Below are positions 42,001-50,046 of a stretch of 64,000 bases of DNA, piece after piece. Numbering within the stretch: position 1 is the first letter of the stretch; each line of letters begins with the position of its first letter. The stretch lies in the NCBI GenBank assembly GCA_035650075.1, contig DASRII010000229.1, forward strand, positions 27,055 through 91,054. The letters are read 5' to 3'. The DNA comes from DASSUC01 sp035650075 (lineage in GTDB: Bacteria; Actinomycetota; Actinomycetes; Mycobacteriales; Micromonosporaceae). A model generated the notes under the pieces. It was not told the DNA's origin, made no database searches, and saw only the letters and a list, made by a program, of their open reading frames with translations. Made by a program: the position numbers and the translations under genes.

Positions 42001-44634
42001 GCCGTTGAGCGTGATGGTGTCGGGCTGCTGGACGCCGTTGACGTAGAGCCGCATCGTGCGGGCCTGCGCGTCGTAGACACCGGCGAGGTGAGTCCACACA
42101 CCCACGACCGGAGCCGCGGTCGAGGCGACCTGGTTTCCGGCCGGCGCGTCCACATCCGGGGTGTGCGCCCGCAGCACCCACCGGCTCGTCACGTAGTCGT
42201 AGCCCATGAAGAACGGGCAGGTACGGGTACCGTCGATCGCCACGACCGGCTTGTTGTGCGTCGGTATCGAGGGCAGCTTCACCCACGCGGTCAACGTGAA
42301 GCTCGCGTCGGTACGGAAGCCGACCGGCGTACCGCCACCGGGCGGCGGGTAGGTCAGCTGGCCCGCCGTCGCCGCGTAGTCGTCCACGCCGTCGAACAGC
42401 AGCGCGGAGCCGACGCCGGCCCGCCCCGGTACGCACGTCGCGCCGGTGATCTGCAGGGTGTTGCCGTGCTGCGACCCGTCGGCCGTGCCGCAAGACGCCT
42501 CCAGGTCCCAGAGCGCCACCTCACCGGTGCCCCGGGTCACGCTGAACGTGTAGTCGACGTAGCCGGTGGACGGTCGACCGGCGGAGTCGACCGTCCACAC
42601 GCGAAGGATGTTCGTCCCGTCCCAGCGCGGTGCGACGCTCACGTCCGCCTTGCGGTCCGTGGTCCGTGCGGCCACGCGGGGCGCATTCGCTCCCGGGACG
42701 CCGAGGTCCAATGTGTACGCGTACTCGACGACCTCCTGCGGATTCGTCGCGGGCGGGTTGAAGGTGAACGTGCCGGCGATCCCCACCCCGCCGTTGAACC
42801 CGGTCGGCGGGTAGGCGCTCGACGTCACCGATCCCGGCGGATTGGGTGGTAGGGCGTCCACGGTGAAGTAACAGACGCCGGACCACTGCTCGTCGCCGAC
42901 ATCGTCACGGGTGACCGCCTGCCAGGCGTACGTCACCCCGTCGGTGAGCCGGCCGGCCGGCACCGTCGGCGCCGGGTCACCGGGGTTGCCCGTCGACTGC
43001 GACACGACGTCGGTACCGTTGCGCGACGAGCTGGCCGGCCACCAGTGGAACGAGGTCGTCAGCAACTGCTGTCCACTGTCCACATCGGATGCACGAGCGG
43101 CCAGAGCCGGCGTCGCGGTCGTCACCGGCGTCGGGGCGCCCGACGATCCGCAGCCGCGCCCGCTGGCCGACAGCGAGCCCGGCGCGTTCGGTACCGAGTT
43201 GTATTCGATCGCCAGCCAGCCGTTGGGCTGGTACCGCTTCCACTCGCTGTTGGGTACCTCGGTCGCGCCCTTCAACCCGACGAACAGGTTGGACGAGCCG
43301 ACCGCCGCGTTCTGGGCCGTCCAGCCGGTCACGTCGAACTCGATCCACGCCGGCCCGCACGTGTTGCCGTACCGGTGGATGGCCCGGGTCGAGGCCAGCA
43401 CTCCCCACCAACTCGAGCCGGTCGAGTTCCACGTGGAGTACTGGTTGAACGCCGCTGTCCCGTGCAGGTTCACCGTGCCGCTGGCGCCGCCGCAGCCGGG
43501 CCCGGCCCACGACTGAGTCAGCCCGAAGATGGCCCGGTTGATGTGCTTGTACCGCGCCGCCGCCATGTTCAGGTCGAACATCGACCGGTCGACGTACGTC
43601 GGACCGTCGTAGTTGTTGGCACCGACCCGGATCACACCGGCCGTCGCGTCGTTGGTGCCGACGCCCGAGGTCCGGTCGTAGTACGAGTTGTTGGGCCAGG
43701 CCCTGCGCAGGATCGTGTGGTGGTTCTTGGGCGCACCCGTGGGTGTCCACGTTGGATCGACGTACACCGGCGGCTCGACGGCCGGATCGGCGAGCATGGC
43801 GGCGTCGGGGACGAGCGCCAGCTTGCCCGCCGACAGCTGAACGGCCACTGTGGACTGACGCGCCTCGGGGCGTGCACCGGCCTCGACCGCGTGCCCGCGC
43901 GAGTCCCACATCGTCGGCGTGGCGCCGGTGAACACGGCCGTCCCCTTGTCGTCCAGCGCGGTCACCACCCCGGTCACCGGTTCGCGGTGCAGCGACACGC
44001 CGCTCAACTCGGTACGCAGCTCCAACCGCCGTACCGCGGCACTGGCCAGCGCGGCTCGGGTCTTGATGACCAGCAGGTGCGTGAACGACTCCGGCTCGAC
44101 CCGGATCTCCAGGTCCACCCCGGGCAGCACCTCGGTGTACCGCGCCACGTTGCCGACCAGCACCGGCACCGGCAAACGCCCCGGCCACCACAGCTTCATC
44201 GACCGTCCAAACTGGACCATCGAGGCCATGGGAACGGTGCCGCCGCCCGAAAACGACATCGGGGTGACCGCCGCGACCGGCGACACCGTTCCGTCGGCGC
44301 CGCGCCGCAGAGTCGCGTCCGGCGTGCGCCACGAACCGTCGCCGCCACGGACGCGTTGCAACCGCAGGTGCGACTGCAGGAGCAGCCGTCCATTCGGCAG
44401 CGCGAACGTCTCGCTGTACCCGGTGCGGGCCGCCAGGACCTCGACCCGGCTGTGCTGCTGGCGGGCCGCCGACAGGGCGGCGGCCTCAGTCGTCGCCTCG
44501 GTGACCGTCGGTGGCGGCGCGGCGCTCGAGGCTACCTGCGGCGGCGGAATCACTATCACCAACGCGGCCAGCACCGCCGCCACCCCCGACAGGCGGGCCC
44601 ACGACCACCCACGCGCACGCCACCGACCGGACAT
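39067..44634 (-). CDS. Giant secreted LamG protein with three tandem modules
   Basis: 1855 residues. After a signal-like N-terminus come a DNRLRE-type beta region (about 60-480), fibronectin-like segments, and a LamG/concanavalin-like domain at about 700-925. Three tandem modules of about 277 residues follow, each a carboxypeptidase-regulatory-like domain (GVVRDAVSGAPLAG, GIVRDNATGSPVAG, GTVVDAVTGAPVAG at about 1023, 1302 and 1579) plus a nidogen-like beta domain (WVDTNGYVSF, FVVEWRN). ATG 44634 has GGAGG 5 nt upstream. It is probably a surface adhesin or carbohydrate-binding partner of the RHS protein, which follows one base after its stop. Confidence 0.88.
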   Translation of the reverse strand: MSGRWRARGWSWARLSGVAAVLAALVIVIPPPQVASSAAPPPTVTEATTEAAALSAARQQHSRVEVLAARTGYSETFALPNGRLLLQSHLRLQRVRGGDGSWRTPDATLRRGADGTVSPVAAVTPMSFSGGGTVPMASMVQFGRSMKLWWPGRLPVPVLVGNVARYTEVLPGVDLEIRVEPESFTHLLVIKTRAALASAAVRRLELRTELSGVSLHREPVTGVVTALDDKGTAVFTGATPTMWDSRGHAVEAGARPEARQSTVAVQLSAGKLALVPDAAMLADPAVEPPVYVDPTWTPTGAPKNHHTILRRAWPNNSYYDRTSGVGTNDATAGVIRVGANNYDGPTYVDRSMFDLNMAAARYKHINRAIFGLTQSWAGPGCGGASGTVNLHGTAAFNQYSTWNSTGSSWWGVLASTRAIHRYGNTCGPAWIEFDVTGWTAQNAAVGSSNLFVGLKGATEVPNSEWKRYQPNGWLAIEYNSVPNAPGSLSASGRGCGSSGAPTPVTTATPALAARASDVDSGQQLLTTSFHWWPASSSRNGTDVVSQSTGNPGDPAPTVPAGRLTDGVTYAWQAVTRDDVGDEQWSGVCYFTVDALPPNPPGSVTSSAYPPTGFNGGVGIAGTFTFNPPATNPQEVVEYAYTLDLGVPGANAPRVAARTTDRKADVSVAPRWDGTNILRVWTVDSAGRPSTGYVDYTFSVTRGTGEVALWDLEASCGTADGSQHGNTLQITGATCVPGRAGVGSALLFDGVDDYAATAGQLTYPPPGGGTPVGFRTDASFTLTAWVKLPSIPTHNKPVVAIDGTRTCPFFMGYDYVTSRWVLRAHTPDVDAPAGNQVASTAAPVVGVWTHLAGVYDAQARTMRLYVNGVQQPDTITLNGAFNATGRLTIGQMKYAGVASHFFNATIDDVRVFQTVLDANQINLMSWPLKPAISFPNGTVADVGGSIAVRFDAGGDTNVTSYRYGIASDGATPLTATPPAPGQPVTVNVPVTTAGTVTVYARTVDATGDQSLVATAAFQGRAAASLAGVVRDAVSGAPLAGAQVRLDPGGLSTTSAANGTFSFPGIGAGTYTLAAVVGDRCALSAATLVTVLGPTTQDLFVAPMGDAFGYTCRIESQAFVPANTTVLSLTGDDAVAQVSLPFPVPFYESAVTTLWVDTNGYVSFANPGGSHPYDGTNIPAPSAPNSMVAAFWDDLVVDASASVRTATTGSAPNRKFVVEWRNVYRKGDTTARLTAEVLLGENGDATVNYSGLDTAPEKGEQAVVGIESPGGEVGIQYSFRQAVLANGTAVVFDFPGDPVPIQEYTLTGIVRDNATGSPVAGLLVNLAPAGRTATTAADGRYTFAGLEPGNYRVAGQLGTRCAIAASVDVQLFANSTVDLPLRPVTDGFGYSCQVRSAAFVPADGTVLPLNGDDNVLQVATPFPVMFYGQSYGSVHVSTNGFVALIPPESSYPDQAAPIPDAALPNGLVAAFWRDLVIDPASASVRTAVVGAAPNRRFVIEWREAAFFGNSTVKVTVEVIFEEGGDITLNYAGLSGSLEQGADAAVGLEDPIGFGGYEYSFAKPVLASGQSIVFHPSPQLPVMSGTVVDAVTGAPVAGATVSLGTGAPSATTAANGTYQLYFVPGNYSVSAQIGGPCGRAAEVQQLELVAPVTVQFAVARRVDGYGYTCEVTSTPFVPANTTVLTLTGDDVVAPLTLPFPVRLYGQQYTSIWVDTNGAIYVTNPGESRPDPAPMPNTAAPNGVIAPYWADLFLVDASATVRTTVVGTAPNRQFVIEWRDAAVFGQPVDKRVTVEVILHENGRITFNYASLDGTLEQGGWPRGTTAGIEDAAGVNGLPYVVNQPLLRNGEAITFIPPSS
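44205..44217. repeat. Dispersed palindrome GTCCAAACTGGAC
   Basis: Full-arm copy in the LamG gene. The frame reads GTC-CAG-TTT-GGA (Val-Gln-Phe-Gly), a different frame from most copies. Further imperfect copies in this gene lie at 40507-40518 and 43845-43855. Confidence 0.7.
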
Positions 44635-44844
44635 CCTGGCCTCCTCACCCCGCGGGCGGCGTAGCCGCCAGACCGACCGGGCACACCCGGGCCCGATCTC
44701 GGCGGCCACGCTATGGAGGTCCCATAGAGGCCTGACGGGAGCGCGACTAAATGCGAATCGGTCTTCGTGAATGGCCGGTGGCCTGCTGAAACACTCGGTG
44801 CGGCGGTACGACCGGCAGCCGCACCGGCAGAACCGTGCGGCAGA
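44635..44844. promoter_or_regulatory. 210-bp gap: promoter region of the LamG-RHS operon
   Basis: The gap is less GC-rich near 44745-44775. It contains CTATGG...CCATAG (44711-44727), a 6-bp-arm inverted repeat about 77 bp upstream of the LamG start, which could be an operator. No certain -35/-10 pair and no terminator stand out. Confidence 0.35.
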
Positions 44845-45765
44845 TCAACCCAACCAGGCCGCGATGGCGAGCAGCGATCCGATGGCGACCAGCGTCGAGA
44901 GCACGATGCAGTCGCGGGCGAGGGTTTCGGCGCGGCCGTAGCGGCTGGCGTACACGTAGATGTTCTGGGCCGTGGGCAGCCCGGACGTCACCGCGGCGGC
45001 GAGCAGCGCGGTGCCGGACAGGCCGAGCGCGTACCGGGCGATGACGTACGCGACGACCGGTTGGCAGATCACCTTGAGCGCGACGGCGGTGTAGCGCGGG
45101 CCGACGTCCGGACCGGTCAGCCGCGGCGGCGGACCGGCCAGCGACATGCCGAGCACCAGCAGGGCCAGCGGCACCGCGGCCGAGCCGGTCAGCTCGAGCG
45201 GGCGCATGACCTCCGGCGGTGGCAGCCAGCCGGTGGCGGCGAGCGTGATCCCGATCGCCGAGCCGACGGTGATCGGGTTGCGCAGCGGGAGCAGGACCAG
45301 CCCGACGAGGCCGGGGCGACCGTCGCGATCGGCCTCCAGCACGGCCATGGCCAACGGCGCGGCCACCAGCACCTGGAACAGGAGCACGGGCGCGGCGTAT
45401 GCGACGTCACCGAGGGCGTACGCCGCGACTGGAATGCCGAGGTTGCCGGCGTTGACGTAGGACGCGCACAGCGTGCCGATAGCGGTCTCGCCGGCGGGCC
45501 GCGGCCAGAGCGCGCGCGACAGTCCAAGGTAGACGGTGGCCACGACGACCGTACTCGCCACGAAGGCGGCCAACGCCGGCGTGAACACCCGGGCCAGGTC
45601 CGCGGTGGCCAGGGTGGTCAGCAACAGCGCCGGCGCCGCGACGAAGAAGACCAGGCGCGCCAGTACCGTCTCCGCCGCCGGGCCGAGCAGACCCCAGCGC
45701 CCGACGACCCACCCGGCCGCGGTGACCGCCCAGATGGTGAGAAACGCTCCGAGTACGCCGCGCAT
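44845..45765 (-). CDS. AEC-family (auxin efflux carrier-like) transporter
   Basis: 306 residues with about ten membrane helices and the family pattern VNAGNLGIPVAAYALG in the middle and GLPTAQNIYVYASRYG in the second half. AEC proteins export organic acids or amino acids by ion coupling; the substrate is unknown. ATG 45765 begins directly at the first helix; the GTG at 45783 would only add six residues. Confidence 0.9.
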   Translation of the reverse strand: MRGVLGAFLTIWAVTAAGWVVGRWGLLGPAAETVLARLVFFVAAPALLLTTLATADLARVFTPALAAFVASTVVVATVYLGLSRALWPRPAGETAIGTLCASYVNAGNLGIPVAAYALGDVAYAAPVLLFQVLVAAPLAMAVLEADRDGRPGLVGLVLLPLRNPITVGSAIGITLAATGWLPPPEVMRPLELTGSAAVPLALLVLGMSLAGPPPRLTGPDVGPRYTAVALKVICQPVVAYVIARYALGLSGTALLAAAVTSGLPTAQNIYVYASRYGRAETLARDCIVLSTLVAIGSLLAIAAWLG

Positions 45766-45815
45766 GCCTGGTGATCCTCGCACGCGGGAGCGCGGCGAGG
45801 ATCACCGCGGCACAC

Positions 45816-46754
45816 TCAGGCTTTGACGAGGACGACCTCGTACTCGTCGGCCGTCGGCGGGATGCCGGTGTCGAACTTGGCGTTGACGACCGCGAGCGTG
45901 TCACCGAACAGGGCCGCCGTCGACGGCACCTGGAAGAGGTCACTGGTGATGATCTTCTCGACCGTCCCACTGGTCAGGTCGCCGCTCAGCCTGAACCGGC
46001 TGATCTGGTTGGAGAAGTTCTGCACCGCCCACAGCCGGTGGCCGCGCAGCACGATACCGTCCACATTGGGCACACTGACGCCGGCGATCAGGGCGCTCGC
46101 CCCGGTGGCCGGGTCCACTGTGTACAGTGCCGCGTTGGCCGTGTGCGCGACGATCAGCGTCCGACCGTCGGGCGTGGCCTGGATGCCGTTGAGGTTGAAC
46201 TGGCCGCTGATATCGGCGGCCGGACCGCTGAGGGACAGCGTGGAGAACGGCCCCGGGTCGCCGTACCCGTCGATCGGCACGAAGTACAACTTCGGCTGGA
46301 AGGTGTCGGTGAACCAGGCGCCCTTGGGCGTGAGCGCGACGTCGTTGATGAGCGACGAGTTCGCGGCACCGAACTGGTAGCTGGCGACCGTGGCGCCGGT
46401 CCGGATGTCGTACACGTATGCCTGGCCCGTGAACCCACCGGCCACGAACAGCAGGTGATGCTCGAGGTCGACCGCCATACCCACGGCCTGGCGGCCCTGC
46501 GGTACGTCGATGAAACGCTCGGCGGTGCCCTTGCGGATGTCTCCGCGGAAGATGTCGCCGGCGAACAGGTCTCCGGCGTAGAAAGTGGAGCCCTTGCCGG
46601 CGGCGATGCCCTCGGCCGACGTGGCTCCCGGCAGCACGATCTCGGCCGGCTTGGCCCTGGCTGGTGAGTGAGCGGCGGTGGGCGAGGCGGTGGCGGCAAG
46701 CACGACGAGCGGCAAGGCGGCCCACCCGATCCGCCATCGGGTTGTACGGAACAT
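45816..46754 (-). CDS. Secreted SMP-30/NHL-like beta-propeller protein
   Basis: 312 residues. A signal peptide (WAALPLVVLAATASPTAA) is followed by a six-bladed propeller of the SMP-30/superoxide dismutase-like type: GATSAEGIAAGKGSTFYAGD, NLNGIQATPDGRTLIVAHTANAALYTVD and a late VVNAKFD. Metal-binding residues of true gluconolactonases are not clearly conserved, so the activity is uncertain. ATG 46754 has GAGGAA 7 nt upstream; the TTG just before it is less likely. Confidence 0.87.
   Translation of the reverse strand: MFRTTRWRIGWAALPLVVLAATASPTAAHSPARAKPAEIVLPGATSAEGIAAGKGSTFYAGDLFAGDIFRGDIRKGTAERFIDVPQGRQAVGMAVDLEHHLLFVAGGFTGQAYVYDIRTGATVASYQFGAANSSLINDVALTPKGAWFTDTFQPKLYFVPIDGYGDPGPFSTLSLSGPAADISGQFNLNGIQATPDGRTLIVAHTANAALYTVDPATGASALIAGVSVPNVDGIVLRGHRLWAVQNFSNQISRFRLSGDLTSGTVEKIITSDLFQVPSTAALFGDTLAVVNAKFDTGIPPTADEYEVVLVKA
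46113..46125. repeat. Dispersed palindrome, imperfect copy
   Basis: GTCCACTGTGTAC in the propeller gene. Coding strand TAC-ACA-GTG-GAC (Tyr-Thr-Val-Asp). Confidence 0.5.
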
Positions 46755-46775
46755 CAATACTTCCTCAGGTCAGTG

Positions 46776-47234
46776 TCAAGATCCCCCTTCGCCTAACGCG
46801 GGACCATCGTGGTTGGTCGCGGTCGTCGACACGGGGGTACCGAGTTCGACCGTCCGCGACACCACACAGAGGCGGTCGTGCGACATCCGTATCGCGTCCG
46901 GCAGCATGGCACGGGCCGCGTCACCGGCGTCGCCGTCCGGGAAGCTGACCGTGAACTCGACGCTGAGGTTGACCATCCGGTTCGCACCCGCCTCGTCGCG
47001 GACCTTGTTGCCGGTCACGGTGACGGCGAACTCCGTCGGCTCGGCGCGCCGGCTGGTCAGCGCGTCGACATCCAGCGCGGTACAGGCGCCGATCGCCGCC
47101 AGCAGCAGCTCGACCGGCGTGAAGTCGCCATCCTTACCGGTACCAATCGGTATCGAGCCGCCACGGATGTTGCGCATCGAGAACCGGCCGTCGGTACGCA
47201 CGATCTCCACCGATCGAAGGGTGTCGTCTGCCAT
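46776..47234 (-). CDS. OsmC family peroxiredoxin-like protein
   Basis: 152 residues with the two redox cysteines of the OsmC/Ohr family: Cys51 in LLLAAIGACTALD and Cys123 in DRLCVVSRTV. It reduces organic hydroperoxides in the cytoplasm using dithiols. The sequence is closer to OsmC-like YhfA proteins than to Ohr. ATG 47234 starts the conserved VEIVRTDGRFSMR region. Confidence 0.9.
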   Translation of the reverse strand: MADDTLRSVEIVRTDGRFSMRNIRGGSIPIGTGKDGDFTPVELLLAAIGACTALDVDALTSRRAEPTEFAVTVTGNKVRDEAGANRMVNLSVEFTVSFPDGDAGDAARAMLPDAIRMSHDRLCVVSRTVELGTPVSTTATNHDGPALGEGGS

Positions 47235-47259
47235 GCCGTGACCGTACCGGCTTCCGGTC

Positions 47260-47314
47260 GATCATGAACTTGGTGATCCGACACGCCGTCGAACACGCAA
47301 CTAAGTTCATGATC
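47260..47314. repeat. 12-bp inverted repeat GATCATGAACTT / AAGTTCATGATC
   Basis: Perfect 12-bp arms at 47260-47271 and 47303-47314 are separated by 31 bp, in the gap between the alkB-like stop and the OsmC start. The element is AT-rich against its surroundings. It could end alkB transcription or bind a regulator; similar intergenic repeats are, to my memory, common in related actinomycetes. Confidence 0.65.
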
Positions 47315-47332
47315 AACGGGGTCGGCGGGGCG

Positions 47333-47965
47333 TCAGCGCACGTCGAGCGGGCGGAATTGGACGCTGATGCGGGGGCCGACCGGTCGGGCGGTCTTCGGGA
47401 TCGAGTGCTCCCACGTGCGCTGGCACGAGCCACCCATGACGAGCAGGTCGCCGTGGCCGAGCGGGAAGCGCAGGCTGCCGCCCCCTCCCCTGGGTCGCAG
47501 CAGCAGCGGCCGCGGGGTGCCGAACGAGACGATGGCGACCATCGTGTCGTGCCGCGACGAGCGGCCGGTCGTGTCACCGTGCCAGGCCACGCTGTCGCGC
47601 CCGGTGCGGTACAGGCACATGCCCGTGGTCACGAACGGCTCGCCCAGCTCGTCGGCGTAGTGCGCGGTGAGCCGTTCCCGCGCCTCGGTCAGCACCGGGT
47701 GCGGCAACGGCTCATCCACGTCGTACCAGCGCAGCAGGCGGGGCACGTCGACCTCGCCGTCGTACATCCTGCGCCGCTCGGCCCGCCAGTCGACCTCCCG
47801 CAGCAACGTCTCCAGGACGTCCTCGGACCCGTGCACCCAGGCGGGCCGGTGGTCGACCCACGCCCCGGCGGACAGCTCGTGCCGCTCGAGGCGCCCGACC
47901 AACGGTCCCAGGCCCGGCCCGGATGCGAGATCCAACATCGACGGCTGGTGAGCCAGCTCCACCAT
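47333..47965 (-). CDS. AlkB-like 2OG-Fe(II) dioxygenase
   Basis: 210 residues. The iron ligands are the HxD in WHGDTTGRS and the late His in WEHSIPK. 2-oxoglutarate is held by the Arg residues of RISVQFRPL, and the nucleotide lid has PRLLRWYDVDEPLPHP. It demethylates alkylated bases in nucleic acids. ATG 47965 follows a TAGTAT box by 7 bp, so the message is probably leaderless. Confidence 0.92.
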   Translation of the reverse strand: MVELAHQPSMLDLASGPGLGPLVGRLERHELSAGAWVDHRPAWVHGSEDVLETLLREVDWRAERRRMYDGEVDVPRLLRWYDVDEPLPHPVLTEARERLTAHYADELGEPFVTTGMCLYRTGRDSVAWHGDTTGRSSRHDTMVAIVSFGTPRPLLLRPRGGGGSLRFPLGHGDLLVMGGSCQRTWEHSIPKTARPVGPRISVQFRPLDVR

Positions 47966-47972
47966 GCCGCTG

Positions 47973-47978
47973 ATACTA
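47973..47978 (-). promoter_or_regulatory. -10 box for the AlkB-like gene, overlapping an upstream stop
   Basis: TAGTAT on the minus strand ends 7 bp before ATG 47965. Its TAG is also the stop codon of the upstream peptidase gene. Confidence 0.5.
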
Positions 47979-49520
47979 CCCCAGCAGTCGTACGTGCGTA
48001 CGAACGGATGGCCCGGCCTGGAACGTGGACAGATCCTCGGGCGTAGGACCGGCGCAGAACCGGTCGTGGGCGGGTAGCACGCCGTCGACGAGGAACGCGT
48101 TGGTGATCGCATCGGTACACGCCCCGGAGCGGACGCCGTAGATGAGGTGCCCACCCGCGTCCTGGGTCACGAACGCGGCCCGCTGCCCGAGCGCGCTACG
48201 CAGCCCCACGCCGCCGATCCACGGCGTCGCCGGGTCACGCAGGTTCTGCAGGATCAGGATGTTGCGGGGACCCGCGGACGTGACCCGTACCGGCGGTTCG
48301 ACCGGACGGCTCCAGAACGCGCAGGGCCAGATGTTCGCCGGCCAGCCGGCGGTCAGCGGCCAGACGGCCCGGTGGACGGCTACCTCGCGGGCGTACCCGG
48401 CCACGTCCCGCGACCACGCCACGTCGTTGCAGGCGATCGCGAACAGGACCGAGTAGCTGTTCTCGATCGGGTCGGTGGCTTGGACCGCCCGGGCTAGCTG
48501 GCCCAGACCGGCGGCGCCACGCGTCGACAGCGACTGCCACGTCTCGGCCAGGCTCGGGAAGGCGAGGTCGTCGTACAGGCCGGATCGGGTGATCTCACGG
48601 AACACGTTGCCGTTGAGCACGAAGTCGGGCAGGACCACCGGCTCGGCGTCGAGCGCGGCGGCGATCCGGAAGTACGTCCGGCGTACGGCGTCCGGCGTCG
48701 CGCCCAGGTGGTAGGTCGCGTCCCGCGCGGCCGCCCACGTGGCGAAGTCGGGGAACCGCAGCGCGGTACCGATGCCGAACAGCTTCCACGTCTCGTGCCA
48801 GACGCGCGTCGGGTCCACCGCGCTGTCGAGGATGACCCGGTCCGTCCGCGACGGGAACAGCGTCGCGTACACCGCACCGAGGTACGTGCCGTACGAATAG
48901 CCGAGGTAGGACATCTTCGGCTCGCCGAGCGCGGCCCGGATCCGGTCCATGTCCCGCGCGGTGTTGGCCGTGCTGATGTGCGGTAGCAAGGCACCGGTGT
49001 GGGCGGCGCAGGACTGCGCGGTCGCCCGGGCGAAGGCCACGTTGCGGTCGATCGAGCCGTCCGGATCGGGGTACCCGAGTATGTCGTCTATCTGGTTGGT
49101 GTTCTCGAGGCCGCAGCTGATCGGCGTGCTCGCCCACACCCCGCGGGGATCCATGCCGATCAGGTCGTACCTGGCGAGCACCTCGGCGGGCAGCGCCGCC
49201 GCGAAGTAGCTCGGCAGATCCAGACCCGACCCGCCCGGGCCGCCGGGGTTGATCAGCAGGACGCCGCGGCGCTGGCCGGGCACGCTCGTCGCGATCCGCG
49301 AGATGGTGACCGTAATCGTCGCACCGCGCGGGTCGCGGTAGTTCATGGGTACGCCGACGGTGGCGCACCGCGTCCGCGGATCGCGCGGGATCCCGAGGAT
49401 CGGGTCGGGGCAGTCACCCCAGGACAGCGCCGCCCCGGTCGGGGCGGCCGCGGCGGGCAGGGCGGGGGCGAGCACCGCGACCAGGGCGGTCACGGTCGCC
49501 AGTCCGACGAGTCGTCGCAT
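47976..49520 (-). CDS. Secreted tripeptidyl aminopeptidase (alpha/beta hydrolase)
   Basis: 514 residues. A signal peptide (ATVTALVAVLAPALPAAAA) is followed by the SlpD/SlpE-type fold: oxyanion loop NPGGPGGSG, nucleophile Ser209 in GYSYGTYLG, an Asp in NLRDPATPW and the His in AGGHLIYG. It releases tripeptides from protein N-termini outside the cell. A GGGAGG site lies before ATG 49520. The downstream alkB-like gene begins 10 bp after its stop but has its own promoter-like box. Confidence 0.93.
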   Translation of the reverse strand: MRRLVGLATVTALVAVLAPALPAAAAPTGAALSWGDCPDPILGIPRDPRTRCATVGVPMNYRDPRGATITVTISRIATSVPGQRRGVLLINPGGPGGSGLDLPSYFAAALPAEVLARYDLIGMDPRGVWASTPISCGLENTNQIDDILGYPDPDGSIDRNVAFARATAQSCAAHTGALLPHISTANTARDMDRIRAALGEPKMSYLGYSYGTYLGAVYATLFPSRTDRVILDSAVDPTRVWHETWKLFGIGTALRFPDFATWAAARDATYHLGATPDAVRRTYFRIAAALDAEPVVLPDFVLNGNVFREITRSGLYDDLAFPSLAETWQSLSTRGAAGLGQLARAVQATDPIENSYSVLFAIACNDVAWSRDVAGYAREVAVHRAVWPLTAGWPANIWPCAFWSRPVEPPVRVTSAGPRNILILQNLRDPATPWIGGVGLRSALGQRAAFVTQDAGGHLIYGVRSGACTDAITNAFLVDGVLPAHDRFCAGPTPEDLSTFQAGPSVRTHVRLLG

Positions 49521-49596
49521 CGATTACCTCCCGTGTGTTGGGCATCGATGGACGACATTAGACAGGCGGTCAGCCCACCCGCCATGGGGTTGACCG

Positions 49597-49602
49597 TAGG
49601 CT
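49597..49602 (+). promoter_or_regulatory. -10 box for leaderless DUF1801 gene
   Basis: TAGGCT ends 6 bp before GTG 49609. There is no ribosome-binding site. Confidence 0.5.
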
Positions 49603-49608
49603 GACGGT

Positions 49609-50046
49609 GTGGCTGACCTCAAGACAACGAAGACTGACGCCAGCGTGCCGGAGTTCCTCGCCGCGATCGGCGACGAGCAACGCCGGACCGACGCCCAGGC
49701 CCTCTGCACGCTGATGACCGAGGTGACCGGCAAGCAGCCGGAGATGTGGGGCACCAGCATCGTCGGCTTCGGGTCGTACGAGTACGAGTACGGCTCCGGC
49801 CGGCGCGGCGTATGGCCGGCGGTCGGTCTCTCCCCGCGCAAGCAGAACCTCACGGTGTACCTGTCCGCGGGCGTGGACGGCTTCCCGGAGCTGCTCGGCC
49901 AGCTGGGCAAGCACTCCATCGGCAAAAGCTGCCTCTACGTCAAGCGTCTGTCCGATGTGGACCTCGACGTGCTCAGGCAGCTCATCGGCGAGGCGTTCGC
50001 CAAGTTCGACGGCCGGACGATCACCCCGGGAAGCCCGCCCGGCTAA
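49609..50046 (+). CDS. DUF1801 (YdhG-like) family protein
   Basis: 145 residues with VPEFLAAIGDEQRRTDAQAL at the start, MWGTSIVGFGSYEYEYGSGRRGVWPAVGLSPRK in the middle and GKSCLYVKRLSDVDLDVLRQLI at the end, all typical of DUF1801. The fold resembles frataxin-like iron-binding proteins, but no function is proven. The TAA stop overlaps the TAG stop of the convergent beta-helix gene (CTAA on the plus strand). Confidence 0.9.
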   Translation: MADLKTTKTDASVPEFLAAIGDEQRRTDAQALCTLMTEVTGKQPEMWGTSIVGFGSYEYEYGSGRRGVWPAVGLSPRKQNLTVYLSAGVDGFPELLGQLGKHSIGKSCLYVKRLSDVDLDVLRQLIGEAFAKFDGRTITPGSPPG

